Origin: CAZMRF01 sp964568735
GTDB taxonomy: Bacteria; Acidobacteriota; Polarisedimenticolia; JACPZX01
Assembly: GCA_964568735.1 (NCBI GenBank)
Contig: CAZMRF010000020.1
Location: 1-64,000 of the forward strand
Length of the DNA stretch: 64,000 nucleotides
Direction of reading: 5' to 3'
Position 1 is the stretch's first letter. Every line of letters begins with the position of its first letter. Shown here in pieces: positions 15,532 through 24,300 of the stretch. The notes under the pieces were generated by a model. It saw only the letters and a program-made list of their open reading frames with translations, searched no databases and was not told the DNA's origin. The position numbers were made by a program, and so were the translations under genes.

Positions 15532-17700
15532 TCATGCCTGCCTCAATTCTTCTGAGCGGATCGGCAGCCTGCGAATCCACTTCCCGGTGGCGGCGAAAAT
15601 CGCGTTGCCCACGGCGGGGGCGACCGGAGGCACGCCGGGCTCGCCTACGCCTCCCATCCTCTCGGTGCTGGGCACGATGTGCGTCTCGACCTCGGGGGCT
15701 TCGTCGATCCGGAGCATGGGGTAGTTGTGGAAGTTCCCCTGCTTCACCCGGCCGCCTTCGAAGGTGATCTCGCCGTGGAGCGCGGCCGTGAGGCCGAAGA
15801 CGACAGCGCCCTCCATCTGGGCGCGGATCGTGTCGGGGTTCACGACGGGCCCGCAGTCGATGGCGCAGACGACCTTGTGGACCCTGACCTTTCCCTGCTT
15901 CGATACGGAGACCTCCGCCACGTGCGCGACGAAGCTCCCGAACGACTCGTGAACGGCGAGGCCTCGCGCCCGTCCCGCCGGTGGCGGTGTTCCCCAGCCC
16001 GCCTTCTCCGCGGCCAGCTCGAGGACCCGCTTGGGACGAGGATGCTTCCCCATCAATGCGAGCCGGAACTCGAGGGGATCCTTCCCCGCGGCGTGAGCCA
16101 TTTCGTCGAAGAAGCTCTCGACGGCGAAGGCCGTGTGGGAGTGGCCGACCGATCGCCACCAGAGCGTGGGAACGCCGCCGGGGGCCTGGTGCCAGTCCAC
16201 GAGGATGTTCGGAATCTCGTAGGGGAGATCGGCGGCCCCCTCGACCGCGGTCTCGTCGACGCCGTCCTTGATCATCATGGCCTCGAAGGGGGTGCCCGCG
16301 ATGAAGGACTGGCAGACGATCCGGTGCTGCCATGCGGCGAGCACGCCGTCCGGATCGAGCCCGGCACTGAGCGAGTGGTAGGCCGCGGGTCGGTAGTAGC
16401 CGCCGCGGATGTCGTCCTCGCGAGACCAGACGACCTTGACCGGGGCGCCTGCGGCCTTCGAGAGCTGGACCGCCTCGCGCACGAAGTGGCAGTCGATGAC
16501 GGCGCGGCGGCCGAAGCCCCCGCCCAGGAGTGTCGTGTGGACCCTCACCTTCGAGGGATCGAGGCCGGCGGCCTGCGCCGCCGTCATGCGCTCGAAGGTC
16601 TGGAACTGCGTGCCGGTCCAGACGTCGCAGCCGTCGGGGCGGACGTCCGCGACGCAGTTGAGAGGCTCCATCGTCGCGTGGGCGAGGTAGGGAAGCTCGT
16701 AGACGGCAGCCACCGTCCGGGCGGCCATCCCCATCGCGGCCTGCGCATCTCCCTCCCGCTTGGCGACCGCCCCCGGGCGCCGCGCGATCTCCGCGTACTC
16801 CTCGCGCTGCTTGCGGCTGTCGAGCGTCGCCAGCGGCCCCTCGTCCCAGTCGATCGACAGGGCTCTCCGTCCCTTCGCGGCAGGCCAGAATCCGTCTGCA
16901 ACGACCGCTACGCCGGTGTCGATCTGGAAGACATCCCGCACGCCCGGGACGGCCTTCGCCTTGCCGGCGTCGAAGCTCTTCACCTTGGCGCCGAAGACAG
17001 GGGGGCGGGCGACGACGGCCACGAGCATCCCCGGCACGGAGACGTCGAGGCCGAAAACGCCCGTGCCGTTGATCTTCTCCGGAGTGTCCAGCCGCTTGAC
17101 GGGCGTGCCGATGAGCTTGAAGCTCGCGGGGTCCTTCAACGAGACGCTCTCGGGGGGCGTGAGGCGCGAAGCGGCCTCCGCCAGCGCTCCATAGGAGAGC
17201 TTCCGGCCCGAGTCCGGATGGGAGACCTGGCTCTGCTCCGCCCGGCAGCTCGCGGGATCGACCTTCCACGTGGCGGCCGCGGCCGAGATCAACATCGCCC
17301 TCCCCGAGGCGCCGGCCTTCCGGAGCCGCTCCCATTCCGACCAGGTGCTCGTGCTGCCGCCGGTGGCCTGGACGCCGAAGGCCGTATGGTTGTAAACGGC
17401 GTCCACCGGGGCGGCCTCCGCGCGCACCTTGCTCCAATCGGCGTCGAGCTCCTCGGCCACCAGCATCGAGAGCGACGTGTAGACCCCCTGGCCCATCTCC
17501 GAGTGGTTCACGATGACCGTCACCGTGTCGTCCGTGCCGATCCGGATGAAGGCGTTCGGAGCGAAGGCCGAGCCGCTTGCGGGAAGGGCGCCTTCCGGAT
17601 CGCCGAAGGGGGGCAGGTAGACGCCGAGGAGGAGGCCGCCGCCCGCCAGGGCTCCCGTCTTGATGAAGTCGCGCCGGCTGAGATTGAGGACGCCGCTCAT
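15532..17700 (-). CDS. Molybdopterin-dependent aldehyde/isoquinoline oxidoreductase, large subunit (IorB-like)
   Basis: 722 residues. The Tat signal SRRDFIKTGALAGGGLLLG at the N-terminus places the enzyme in the periplasm. The body matches the xanthine-oxidase-family large subunit of the IorB type, with two molybdopterin-binding halves (NHSEMGQGVYTSLSMLVAEEL, then GGGFGRR, then GGVGEPGVPPVAPAVGNA containing the catalytic-glutamate-type GEPG motif). It pairs with the 2Fe-2S subunit gene, which it overlaps by 4 bp; the start at 17700 is set by that overlap. The likely reaction is hydroxylation of an aldehyde or N-heterocycle with electrons passed through 2Fe-2S clusters; the substrate cannot be deduced. 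No cytochrome subunit is adjacent. Confidence 0.9.
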   Translation of the reverse strand: MSGVLNLSRRDFIKTGALAGGGLLLGVYLPPFGDPEGALPASGSAFAPNAFIRIGTDDTVTVIVNHSEMGQGVYTSLSMLVAEELDADWSKVRAEAAPVDAVYNHTAFGVQATGGSTSTWSEWERLRKAGASGRAMLISAAAATWKVDPASCRAEQSQVSHPDSGRKLSYGALAEAASRLTPPESVSLKDPASFKLIGTPVKRLDTPEKINGTGVFGLDVSVPGMLVAVVARPPVFGAKVKSFDAGKAKAVPGVRDVFQIDTGVAVVADGFWPAAKGRRALSIDWDEGPLATLDSRKQREEYAEIARRPGAVAKREGDAQAAMGMAARTVAAVYELPYLAHATMEPLNCVADVRPDGCDVWTGTQFQTFERMTAAQAAGLDPSKVRVHTTLLGGGFGRRAVIDCHFVREAVQLSKAAGAPVKVVWSREDDIRGGYYRPAAYHSLSAGLDPDGVLAAWQHRIVCQSFIAGTPFEAMMIKDGVDETAVEGAADLPYEIPNILVDWHQAPGGVPTLWWRSVGHSHTAFAVESFFDEMAHAAGKDPLEFRLALMGKHPRPKRVLELAAEKAGWGTPPPAGRARGLAVHESFGSFVAHVAEVSVSKQGKVRVHKVVCAIDCGPVVNPDTIRAQMEGAVVFGLTAALHGEITFEGGRVKQGNFHNYPMLRIDEAPEVETHIVPSTERMGGVGEPGVPPVAPAVGNAIFAATGKWIRRLPIRSEELRQA

Positions 17701-18167
17701 CGCCCGCCCCCTTCGGCCTTCATTCTGGCCGCGAGATGGATGGCGCGCCGGATGCGCTGGTAGGTGCCGCAGCGGCAGATGTTGCCGGTCATCGCATCGT
17801 CGATGTCGGCGTCGGTCGGATCCGGCTTCTCGCGCAGGAGGACGGCGGCCGCCATGAGCTGCCCCGACTGGCAGTAGCCGCATTGTGGGACTTCCTCCGC
17901 CATCCACGCGCGCTGGAGAGGATGGCTGAGATCCGGTGAGAGCCCCTCGATGGTCGTGATCTCCCGGCTCGCGGCGCGGGAGAGCGGCGTGACGCACGAG
18001 CGCACCGCTGCCCCGTCGAGATGGACGGTGCAGGCCCCGGACTGCGCCATGCCGCAACCGAACTTCGTGCCCGTCAGCCCGAGTGCCTCGCGCAGCACCC
18101 AGAGCAGCGGCGTGTCCGCAGCGGCCTCCACCGAGTGTTCCCTTCCGTTGACCTTCAGCTTCAGCAT
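17697..18167 (-). CDS. 2Fe-2S subunit of the molybdenum hydroxylase (IorA-like)
   Basis: 156 residues. The N-terminal plant-type ferredoxin domain has the cysteines of FGCGMAQSGACTVHLDG. The C-terminal helical domain holds the second cluster with CGYCQSGQ and NICRCGTY. This is the small subunit of periplasmic xanthine-oxidase-family enzymes, exported with the Tat-tagged partner. The start ATG at 18167 gives the canonical N-terminus MLKLKVNGREH; the frame is open further upstream but that sequence is unrelated. First gene of the iorA-iorB-crcB-DUF190 cluster; the promoter should lie within 18168-18452. Confidence 0.92.
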   Translation of the reverse strand: MLKLKVNGREHSVEAAADTPLLWVLREALGLTGTKFGCGMAQSGACTVHLDGAAVRSCVTPLSRAASREITTIEGLSPDLSHPLQRAWMAEEVPQCGYCQSGQLMAAAVLLREKPDPTDADIDDAMTGNICRCGTYQRIRRAIHLAARMKAEGGGR

Positions 18168-18452
18168 GGGTGCAGCCCTTCCAGGAAAAAGGTGCTCTGG
18201 CGCGTCATGCGACGCCCGGCTTCCCGACCTGCGCCGGCAATCGGCATGGAGAGGAATCGGTTGCGGGCGAACTCGATGCGTTGCTCGTCGAGGCTGCGGT
18301 GACGTGCGGCCGTCATCAATCACCTTCGCAGGACTTGAAGACGTGACGTGAGATCGGCGCGTCATGATAACAGGAGCCGTGGCCGGGAGGTGGTTCGCGG
18401 GGCTTCCGGATCCCCGGGCGCGGCAGGTCGGCTAGACTGGGGACGATCTCGG

Positions 18453-19259
18453 ATGACGCGTACCTCGCCCACACCTGGAGGTCCACCGCCGATGCCCCCT
18501 CGTGACATGTCGTGGCCCCGAGCCGGGGTCCTCTTTCTTCTCATCGTGTCTTTGGTGCTGGCGCCGGGATGCGGCGGAGGAGCCCCGGACGCCGGAGGAT
18601 CGGCGAATCCCGGAGGCGCACCGGCGCGAGGGGGCGACGGTGCCGGCCGAGCCGAGCCACCCCAGCCCACCGAGGCTCCCGATGGCACACCGCACGGCAG
18701 CTCGACGGCCGGGGGATCGCCGGCAGCAGGCGATCCTCATGAGAGCCTGCCGTTCTTCCGGGGAAACCTCGGGGATCAGGGCGAAGGCGGCGGCGGCAGC
18801 CAGCTCGCGTGGACCGATCCCGCAGGCTGGGTCCCCGTGGAGCCCGCATCCCGGATGCGATGGGCGCAGTACGCGCTGCCTGCGGCCGGGGGCGACACCG
18901 ACGAGGGCGAGTGCGTCGTCTTCTACTTCGGCCCGGGACAGGGAGGGGACCCCCGGGCCAATGCCGATCGGTGGGCTGCGCAGTTCCAGGATCCATCAGG
19001 AGCGCCCCCGAAGCCGATGATCGAGGAGAGCGAAGTCGGCGGCCGGAGCGTCATGAGGGTGACCGTGGAGGGAGCCTACGCCCCCTCGCCGATGATGGGA
19101 GGGGAAGCCTCGCCAGCGAGAGCGGGATACAAGCTCCTCGGCGCCATCGTCGAGGGGCCCGACGCGAACTGGTTCTTCAAGTGCACCGGCCCGATGGTCA
19201 CGATGGAGGCGCATCGCGAGGCCTTCGACGGGCTGATTGCCTCGATTCGAAGCCGATGA
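18453..19259 (+). CDS. Hypothetical lipoprotein
   Basis: About 268 residues. An N-terminal hydrophobic segment ends in the lipobox LVLAPGC, so the mature protein should be lipid-anchored. A ~80-residue Gly/Ala/Pro-rich linker follows, then a ~160-residue folded domain (LAWTDPAGWVPVEPASRMRW, later GGRSVMRVTVEGAY and NWFFKCTGPMVTMEAHREAF). That pattern resembles small exported domains that often follow linkers in planctomycete and related proteins; no named family can be assigned. Starts at 18453, 18492 or 18507 are possible; all keep the lipobox. It is followed 61 bp later by a secreted repeat-protein gene on the same strand. Confidence 0.7.
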   Translation: MTRTSPTPGGPPPMPPRDMSWPRAGVLFLLIVSLVLAPGCGGGAPDAGGSANPGGAPARGGDGAGRAEPPQPTEAPDGTPHGSSTAGGSPAAGDPHESLPFFRGNLGDQGEGGGGSQLAWTDPAGWVPVEPASRMRWAQYALPAAGGDTDEGECVVFYFGPGQGGDPRANADRWAAQFQDPSGAPPKPMIEESEVGGRSVMRVTVEGAYAPSPMMGGEASPARAGYKLLGAIVEGPDANWFFKCTGPMVTMEAHREAFDGLIASIRSR

Positions 19260-19320
19260 GGCATTGCGCTCGACCCACGCCTGCGTCCCCTCGCCGGCTC
19301 CCGCGGCCCCCGAGGATGTG

Positions 19321-20937
19321 ATGCGGAATCCCGTTCGAGCGCGACTGATCCTCCCGGTCGCCTTGCTCTTCAACGCCGCGACCCTTGCGCAAGCGGGCGT
19401 CGCTCCCGACGGCTTCGAGTTCGTCGTCAACACCTACACGACCGGCGATCAGTCGAGGCCCATCGTCGCCTCACGAGTCCCTGAGGGGTTCATCGTCCTC
19501 TGGACCAGCTTCGGCCAGCTCGGCCCCGGCAACCCCAACAACGACGACCTCTTTGCGCAGCTCTTCGATCTTGAGATGGTTCGCGTCGGATCTGAGTTCC
19601 GGATCAACACGGCGACGATCGGGGACCAGAGCGAAGGCCGGATCGGGAGCAACGACTCGGGCGAGTTCGTCATCGCCTGGACCAACTGGTACCAGGGCGA
19701 CGGCTCCAGCCAGGGCGTCAAGGCACGCAGGTACGACAGCCTCGGGCTGCCCGTGGGCGCGGAGTTCCAGGTCAACACCTACACGACCGGCGCGCAGTAC
19801 CGCCCCCATGTCTCCATGAACGCCTCGGGCGACTTCGTCGTCGTGTGGGCCGACGGCACGGGGCTCGACGGCGACGGCTTCGGCGTCTTCGGGCAGCTCT
19901 TCGACAGCGGCGGAGGAGCCTTCGGCTCGGAGTTCCAGGTGAACACGTGGACGACAGGTGCCCAGTCTTTCCCGGAGGTCTTCCTGGACGATTCGGGAGG
20001 ATTCGTCGTCGCCTGGACGGATTTCGCGGGTGAAGACGGCTCGGGCCGCGGAGTGTTCGGGCAGCTCTTCGACAGCGCGGGCGGAATGCTCGGCGGCGAG
20101 CTCCAGATCAACACCTACACGACGGGCGACCAGTCCTTCGAGCACGTCACCGGCCTTCCCGGGGGCGGATTCGTCGTCACGTGGCGTGACAGCTCGTCGC
20201 TGGACGGTTCGGGCTACGGAACCTTCGGGCGGCGGTACGACAGCGGAGGCTCCCCGCTGGGCGGGGCCTTCCAGGTCAACGCCTACACGACGGGCGACCA
20301 GCGTTTCTCGTCCGTCTCGGCCGACGCGAGCGGTCGCTTCGTCGTGGCCTGGACGAGCTCCGGGCAGGACGGCGACGGCTACGGGATCTTCGCACACAGG
20401 TTCTCGAGCACGGCCTCTCCGATGGGAGCGGAGTTCCGGGTCAACTCCTACACGACCGGGAATCAGCGGATCCCGGAGGTCGCGATGGATGACGCGGGCG
20501 ACTTCGTCGTGACCTGGATGGACGATGACGCCGTGGACGGCGATGGCGGCTCGGCCGTCGCCCGGCGCTTCTTCGGGCGCGCGCCGGAGGTGACGAGCCA
20601 CCAGAACGGCGATCCCGTGGATTGCAGCGAGCCCTGGGTCAACCGTCCGACCTTCACGTGGGATCCCGACGGCTACGACAGGTTCAAGTTCTTCCTCGGG
20701 ACGAATCCCGGGTTCGTGAAGGGTACGGCGACCTCGAGCGGGGACGGCTGGCTCAAGATCCCGTCGTGGCAGCCCGCCAAGAAGAAGTGGCGCAACATCT
20801 GTTTGAAGGCGCTGGCCTCCAACCCGGCGAACCCCATCATGTACCTGCGCGTCCAGGGCAGGGACACGAGCCTCCCCAGCAACGATCCCGCCCGAACGAG
20901 GTTCAGCGGCACCATCGAGGCGATCCCGTTGCCGTGA
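19321..20937 (+). CDS. Secreted seven-repeat protein with shared C-terminal domain
   Basis: 538 residues. The signal peptide is MRNPVRARLILPVALLF, ending near LAQAG. Seven tandem ~56-residue repeats follow, each with EFQVNTYTTGDQ, GDFVVVWTS, DGDGYGVFGQRFDS and PLG; seven units suggest a beta-propeller. The C-terminal ~100 residues form a Trp-rich domain (CSEPWVNRPTFTWDP, then WLKIPSWQPAKKKW) that recurs, diverged, at the end of the thrombospondin-type protein encoded at 28748-30733. The start ATG at 19321 is the only one that gives a signal peptide. Function unknown; probably extracellular. The next gene starts 3 bp after its stop. Confidence 0.8.
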   Translation: MRNPVRARLILPVALLFNAATLAQAGVAPDGFEFVVNTYTTGDQSRPIVASRVPEGFIVLWTSFGQLGPGNPNNDDLFAQLFDLEMVRVGSEFRINTATIGDQSEGRIGSNDSGEFVIAWTNWYQGDGSSQGVKARRYDSLGLPVGAEFQVNTYTTGAQYRPHVSMNASGDFVVVWADGTGLDGDGFGVFGQLFDSGGGAFGSEFQVNTWTTGAQSFPEVFLDDSGGFVVAWTDFAGEDGSGRGVFGQLFDSAGGMLGGELQINTYTTGDQSFEHVTGLPGGGFVVTWRDSSSLDGSGYGTFGRRYDSGGSPLGGAFQVNAYTTGDQRFSSVSADASGRFVVAWTSSGQDGDGYGIFAHRFSSTASPMGAEFRVNSYTTGNQRIPEVAMDDAGDFVVTWMDDDAVDGDGGSAVARRFFGRAPEVTSHQNGDPVDCSEPWVNRPTFTWDPDGYDRFKFFLGTNPGFVKGTATSSGDGWLKIPSWQPAKKKWRNICLKALASNPANPIMYLRVQGRDTSLPSNDPARTRFSGTIEAIPLP

Positions 20938-20940
20938 GGA

Positions 20941-22386
20941 ATGAGGGCACATCGTCGTGATGAGCGGCCGATCGGGGTGCGTCCAGGCCGGGAGGGTCGA
21001 GATCTGAGGGAGGCACCGCTCGCAGACCACACCGGGGAACCTGGACCTGTCGCGGCCGGGCTCCCTTCCGCCGGATCTGGATGGACCGGCGCCGCCGTCT
21101 GCTGTCTTCTCGCGACGGTACTCGCATCTTCCGCGGCGCCGACGGATCCCGGCGCCCCTCGTGCCGACAAGACCCGCCTCGAGCGCCGTATCACAGAGCT
21201 GTCGCGCTTCGGGGCCAACCCGGAGGGGGGCGTCAGCCGTGTCGCCTTCAGCGATGCGGACCTGGCGGCACGCGAGTGGGTCAAAGCACTGATGCGGGAG
21301 GCGGGCCTCTCCGTTCGGGTGGACACGGCCGGCAACATCATCGGTCGTCGAGTAGGCAGCGATGCCTCCCTGCACGTGATCATGACCGGTTCCCACATCG
21401 ACTCGGTTCCCCACGGCGGCAACTACGACGGAGACGTCGGAGTCATCGGCGCCATCGAGGTGGCACAGCTCCTGCGCGAGGGCTCCGTCGTGCTGCGCCA
21501 TCCGCTGGAAGTGATCGTCTTCACCGACGAGGAAGGAGGGCTCGTCGGGAGCCGCGCAGTGGCGGGTGAGCTCGGGGAGAAGGCGCTCGAGGTCGTCAGC
21601 CACAGCGGGGTCACCGTGCGGCAGGGGCTTCGACTCCTCGGGGGCGATCTCGATCGGCTGGAGGAGGCGCGCCGCAGGGAGGGCGAGATCGAGGCCTTCG
21701 TCGAGCTGCACATCGAGCAGGGGGGGATCCTCGAGGAGGAGCGGATCCAGATCGGAGTCGTCGAGGGCATCGTGGGGATCAACTGGTGGGAGATCACGAT
21801 CGAAGGCAAGGCCAACCATGCCGGCACGACTCCGATGTCGAAGCGGCAGGATGCGCTCCTCGCGGCGTCGCGCCTCGTCGTGGAGGTCAACCGGCTCGCG
21901 AAGGAGACGCCGGGGCGGCAGGTGGCGACCGTCGGGCGGATGCGCGTCGAGCCGGGCGCTCCCAACGTGATCCCCGGAAGGGTCGTAATGAGCCTGGAGG
22001 TCCGGGACCTCTCGGAGACGAAGATACGCGGCCTCTACGCGGACATCGCGGCCAACGCGGGCCGGATTTCCAACGAGACGGGTACGAGCATCTCCTTCGC
22101 GCAGCTCGGCGAGGCCGCGGTGCCGGCGCCCACGGACGAGCGCATGCGCGGGCTGATCGAGGAAGCGGCTCGCGGGCTCGGGCTCTCCACGAAGCGGATG
22201 GCCAGCGGCGCCGGCCATGACGCGCAGGACATGGCCCGGATCGCGCCGACGGGGATGATCTTCGTCCCGAGCGCCGGCGGGATCTCGCACTCCCCGGCCG
22301 AGCTCACGTCGCCGGATGACATGGCCAACGGCGTGAACGTCCTGCTCGGAGTGATCCTCAGGCTCGACGAGGGCGGCCTCCACTAG
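20941..22386 (+). CDS. M20-family amidohydrolase (allantoate amidohydrolase / N-carbamoyl-L-amino-acid hydrolase type)
   Basis: 481 residues. Metal-binding motifs of the M20 hydantoinase/carbamylase subfamily are clear: TGSHIDSVPHGGNYDGDVGV (His and Asp ligands), FTDEEGG (Glu ligand and base), LHIEQGGILE, and NHAGTTPMSKRQDA in the lid domain; the C-terminal GAGHDAQDMA supplies the last His. These enzymes hydrolyse N-carbamoyl or ureido C-N bonds. Unusually for this subfamily, the catalytic domain is preceded by ~70 residues with a hydrophobic stretch (AAVCCLLATVLASSA), so the enzyme may be exported. The start at 20941 is uncertain. No purine or hydantoin catabolic genes are adjacent, so the substrate is open. 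Confidence 0.87.
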   Translation: MRAHRRDERPIGVRPGREGRDLREAPLADHTGEPGPVAAGLPSAGSGWTGAAVCCLLATVLASSAAPTDPGAPRADKTRLERRITELSRFGANPEGGVSRVAFSDADLAAREWVKALMREAGLSVRVDTAGNIIGRRVGSDASLHVIMTGSHIDSVPHGGNYDGDVGVIGAIEVAQLLREGSVVLRHPLEVIVFTDEEGGLVGSRAVAGELGEKALEVVSHSGVTVRQGLRLLGGDLDRLEEARRREGEIEAFVELHIEQGGILEEERIQIGVVEGIVGINWWEITIEGKANHAGTTPMSKRQDALLAASRLVVEVNRLAKETPGRQVATVGRMRVEPGAPNVIPGRVVMSLEVRDLSETKIRGLYADIAANAGRISNETGTSISFAQLGEAAVPAPTDERMRGLIEEAARGLGLSTKRMASGAGHDAQDMARIAPTGMIFVPSAGGISHSPAELTSPDDMANGVNVLLGVILRLDEGGLH

Positions 22387-22409
22387 ATCGACCGGAGGTC
22401 GAGGCGTCT

Positions 22410-24248
22410 TCAACGGCGGCGGCTGGCGCCTTCGATCTGCTCCTCGACGAGGCCCAGACGCACGGCGGCGCGGGCTTGAGCCTCTGCCTCCTCGGCACGG
22501 CCGAGCTGCAGGCAGAGCCTCGCGGCCCTCTGGTGCAGGGGGCGGAACGAACCAGCGAGGAGCGCGGCCTGCACGGGGATGCGCGATTCTGCGCCATCGG
22601 GACGCAGATCGCGCAGCGCCTCGGGCTCCGTGCGGAGCTGCCGGTCGAGGAGAGCCAGTGCCTCTTCCGGGCTCCCTTCCTCCTCGAGCCGTGCCACCAG
22701 GTGGCCCGTGATCTCGTTGGCGACGCCGTAGTCGGCCACGCGGATCCGCGGCCGATCGGGCGGCAGCGGACGGGAAACGAAGGCCGCGACGAGGAGCACC
22801 GCCGCGAGGCCGGCAGCGAGCGGCTTCCACCGCCGTGCCCGCATCGCCTCCAGTGCCGCGGCGAGGGCGAATCCCGCGAACGGGATCATGGCCATGGCGA
22901 CGGGTACCCGGAAGCGGGAGAGGTGGTAGAAGACGGCCGTGAGAAGGAGGCCCGCGCCCAGGTGCGCCACGAGAAGGGCATGGGCATGGCTGCGCCAGCC
23001 TGCGATAGCCATCCCCACGACGGCCAACGGCGCGATGAGCGGAAAGCCGACGAGGATCCAGGCGAGCGTCCCGAGGCTCAGCCGGTAGTAGTCGTAGCTG
23101 GCGTTGTTGGGCACCTCCCAGGCCTGCCAGAAGGCCGCGAGCTTTCCGGCCACGAGGCGGAGCCAGGCTCCGAGGCTCTCGTGCGTCCGGATCGTCTCGA
23201 GCGCGGAAGGCAGGAAGCGCCCATCGCTGCGGTGGAGGATCCCCGACGCGAGATCACTCGTCGTGTCGCCGCTCATGGGATCGTATCCCGCGAAATTGTG
23301 ATTGATGAAGGTGACCGGGCCGCTGGCGGCGAAGGCGAACGGAGAGACGCCCACCGCCACGTTGCGCGCGACGAGCGGGCTGAGGCTCAGGGCGAAGCCC
23401 GCGAGGCATAGCGCCGCGCGCAGAACCGCCTCGCGGGGCCGGGAGCGGAAGCGGTGGAGGAGCAGCAGGACGAAGGCCGCGAAGATGACGAGCGCGCTCG
23501 ATTTCAGGAGGACGAGGATCCCCGCGAGGATCCCGGTGACGAGGGGCCAGCGCCTGCGCTCCGGCCGGCTCAGGGCCGCGACCCCCGCGGCCAGCGTGGC
23601 GAGCCCGGTGAATGTGATCGCCGACTCGCGCAGGAGGAGCAGCTCGTGGAGGAGCAGGGGGCCGAAGAGCGCCGCGAGCAACCCGGACGCGAGTGCCGAG
23701 GGCGCGTCGAAGAGCATGCGCGCGAGGAGCCAGGCGAGCACGGCGCAGCCGACGCCGAGGAGCGCCTGCACCAGCAGGACGGGGAAAACCGTGTCGCCGA
23801 AGATCCTGAATGCGGCGGCAAGGGCGTACGGATAGAGGGGATCCTGGTAGAACCGCGGGGCGCCGAGCCAGCGATCCCAGAGACGCCGCCGCACTTCCGG
23901 ACCGTAGGGCTCCGTCGAGCCGCTCCTCTCGTGGACTTCGCGGGCGAAGTTGTCGTGCCAGGAGTGGGCGGGCTTGCCCGATTCTCTCGAGAGGAGGTCC
24001 CCGGCTGCGATGCCGCGGGCCCATGCCTGGAAGTAGTGCATGTCGGACTCGGTCCAGTGGTGCAGATAGAGGAGGGGACCGCCTCGCAGGACCACGTGTT
24101 GGGCTACCCGTACGCCGACGGCCACGGCGACGACGAGAGCCAGGGAGAGCAGAGCGCTCGACCAGCGTGCTCGGCGGGGAGGCCTCGAGCTGGGGTTCGG
24201 GGACTGCGGCTCGCAGCTGTCATCAAGACAGTCTCCTTCCGGCGGCAT
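22410..24248 (-). CDS. Multi-pass membrane glycosyltransferase-like protein (PMT/ArnT superfamily) with TPR-like tail
   Basis: About 612 residues from the ATG at 24248. Roughly ten to twelve hydrophobic segments follow a short cytoplasmic tail. The first large loop has the acidic motif ESDMHYFQAWA typical of GT-C lipid-linked sugar transferases, and later YQDPLYPYALAAAFRIFGD, also typical. The C-terminal ~100 residues are soluble and helical (LEEEGSPEEALALLDRQLR, then RAARLCLQLGRAEEAEAQ), resembling TPR units. Probable transfer of a sugar from polyprenyl phosphate to a cell-envelope acceptor. It is divergent to the next gene; starting at 24323 would overlap that gene, so 24248 is preferred. 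Confidence 0.75.
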   Translation of the reverse strand: MPPEGDCLDDSCEPQSPNPSSRPPRRARWSSALLSLALVVAVAVGVRVAQHVVLRGGPLLYLHHWTESDMHYFQAWARGIAAGDLLSRESGKPAHSWHDNFAREVHERSGSTEPYGPEVRRRLWDRWLGAPRFYQDPLYPYALAAAFRIFGDTVFPVLLVQALLGVGCAVLAWLLARMLFDAPSALASGLLAALFGPLLLHELLLLRESAITFTGLATLAAGVAALSRPERRRWPLVTGILAGILVLLKSSALVIFAAFVLLLLHRFRSRPREAVLRAALCLAGFALSLSPLVARNVAVGVSPFAFAASGPVTFINHNFAGYDPMSGDTTSDLASGILHRSDGRFLPSALETIRTHESLGAWLRLVAGKLAAFWQAWEVPNNASYDYYRLSLGTLAWILVGFPLIAPLAVVGMAIAGWRSHAHALLVAHLGAGLLLTAVFYHLSRFRVPVAMAMIPFAGFALAAALEAMRARRWKPLAAGLAAVLLVAAFVSRPLPPDRPRIRVADYGVANEITGHLVARLEEEGSPEEALALLDRQLRTEPEALRDLRPDGAESRIPVQAALLAGSFRPLHQRAARLCLQLGRAEEAEAQARAAVRLGLVEEQIEGASRRR

Positions 24249-24300
24249 CGGCTCTTCTGACAACTCCGTTTCCTCCCGGAGGTAGACTGGCTGGCCAGAG

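Noticed and set aside
15679..17763. Long plus-strand open frame opposite iorB
   Set aside because: No motif; shadow of the molybdenum hydroxylase gene in GC-rich DNA.
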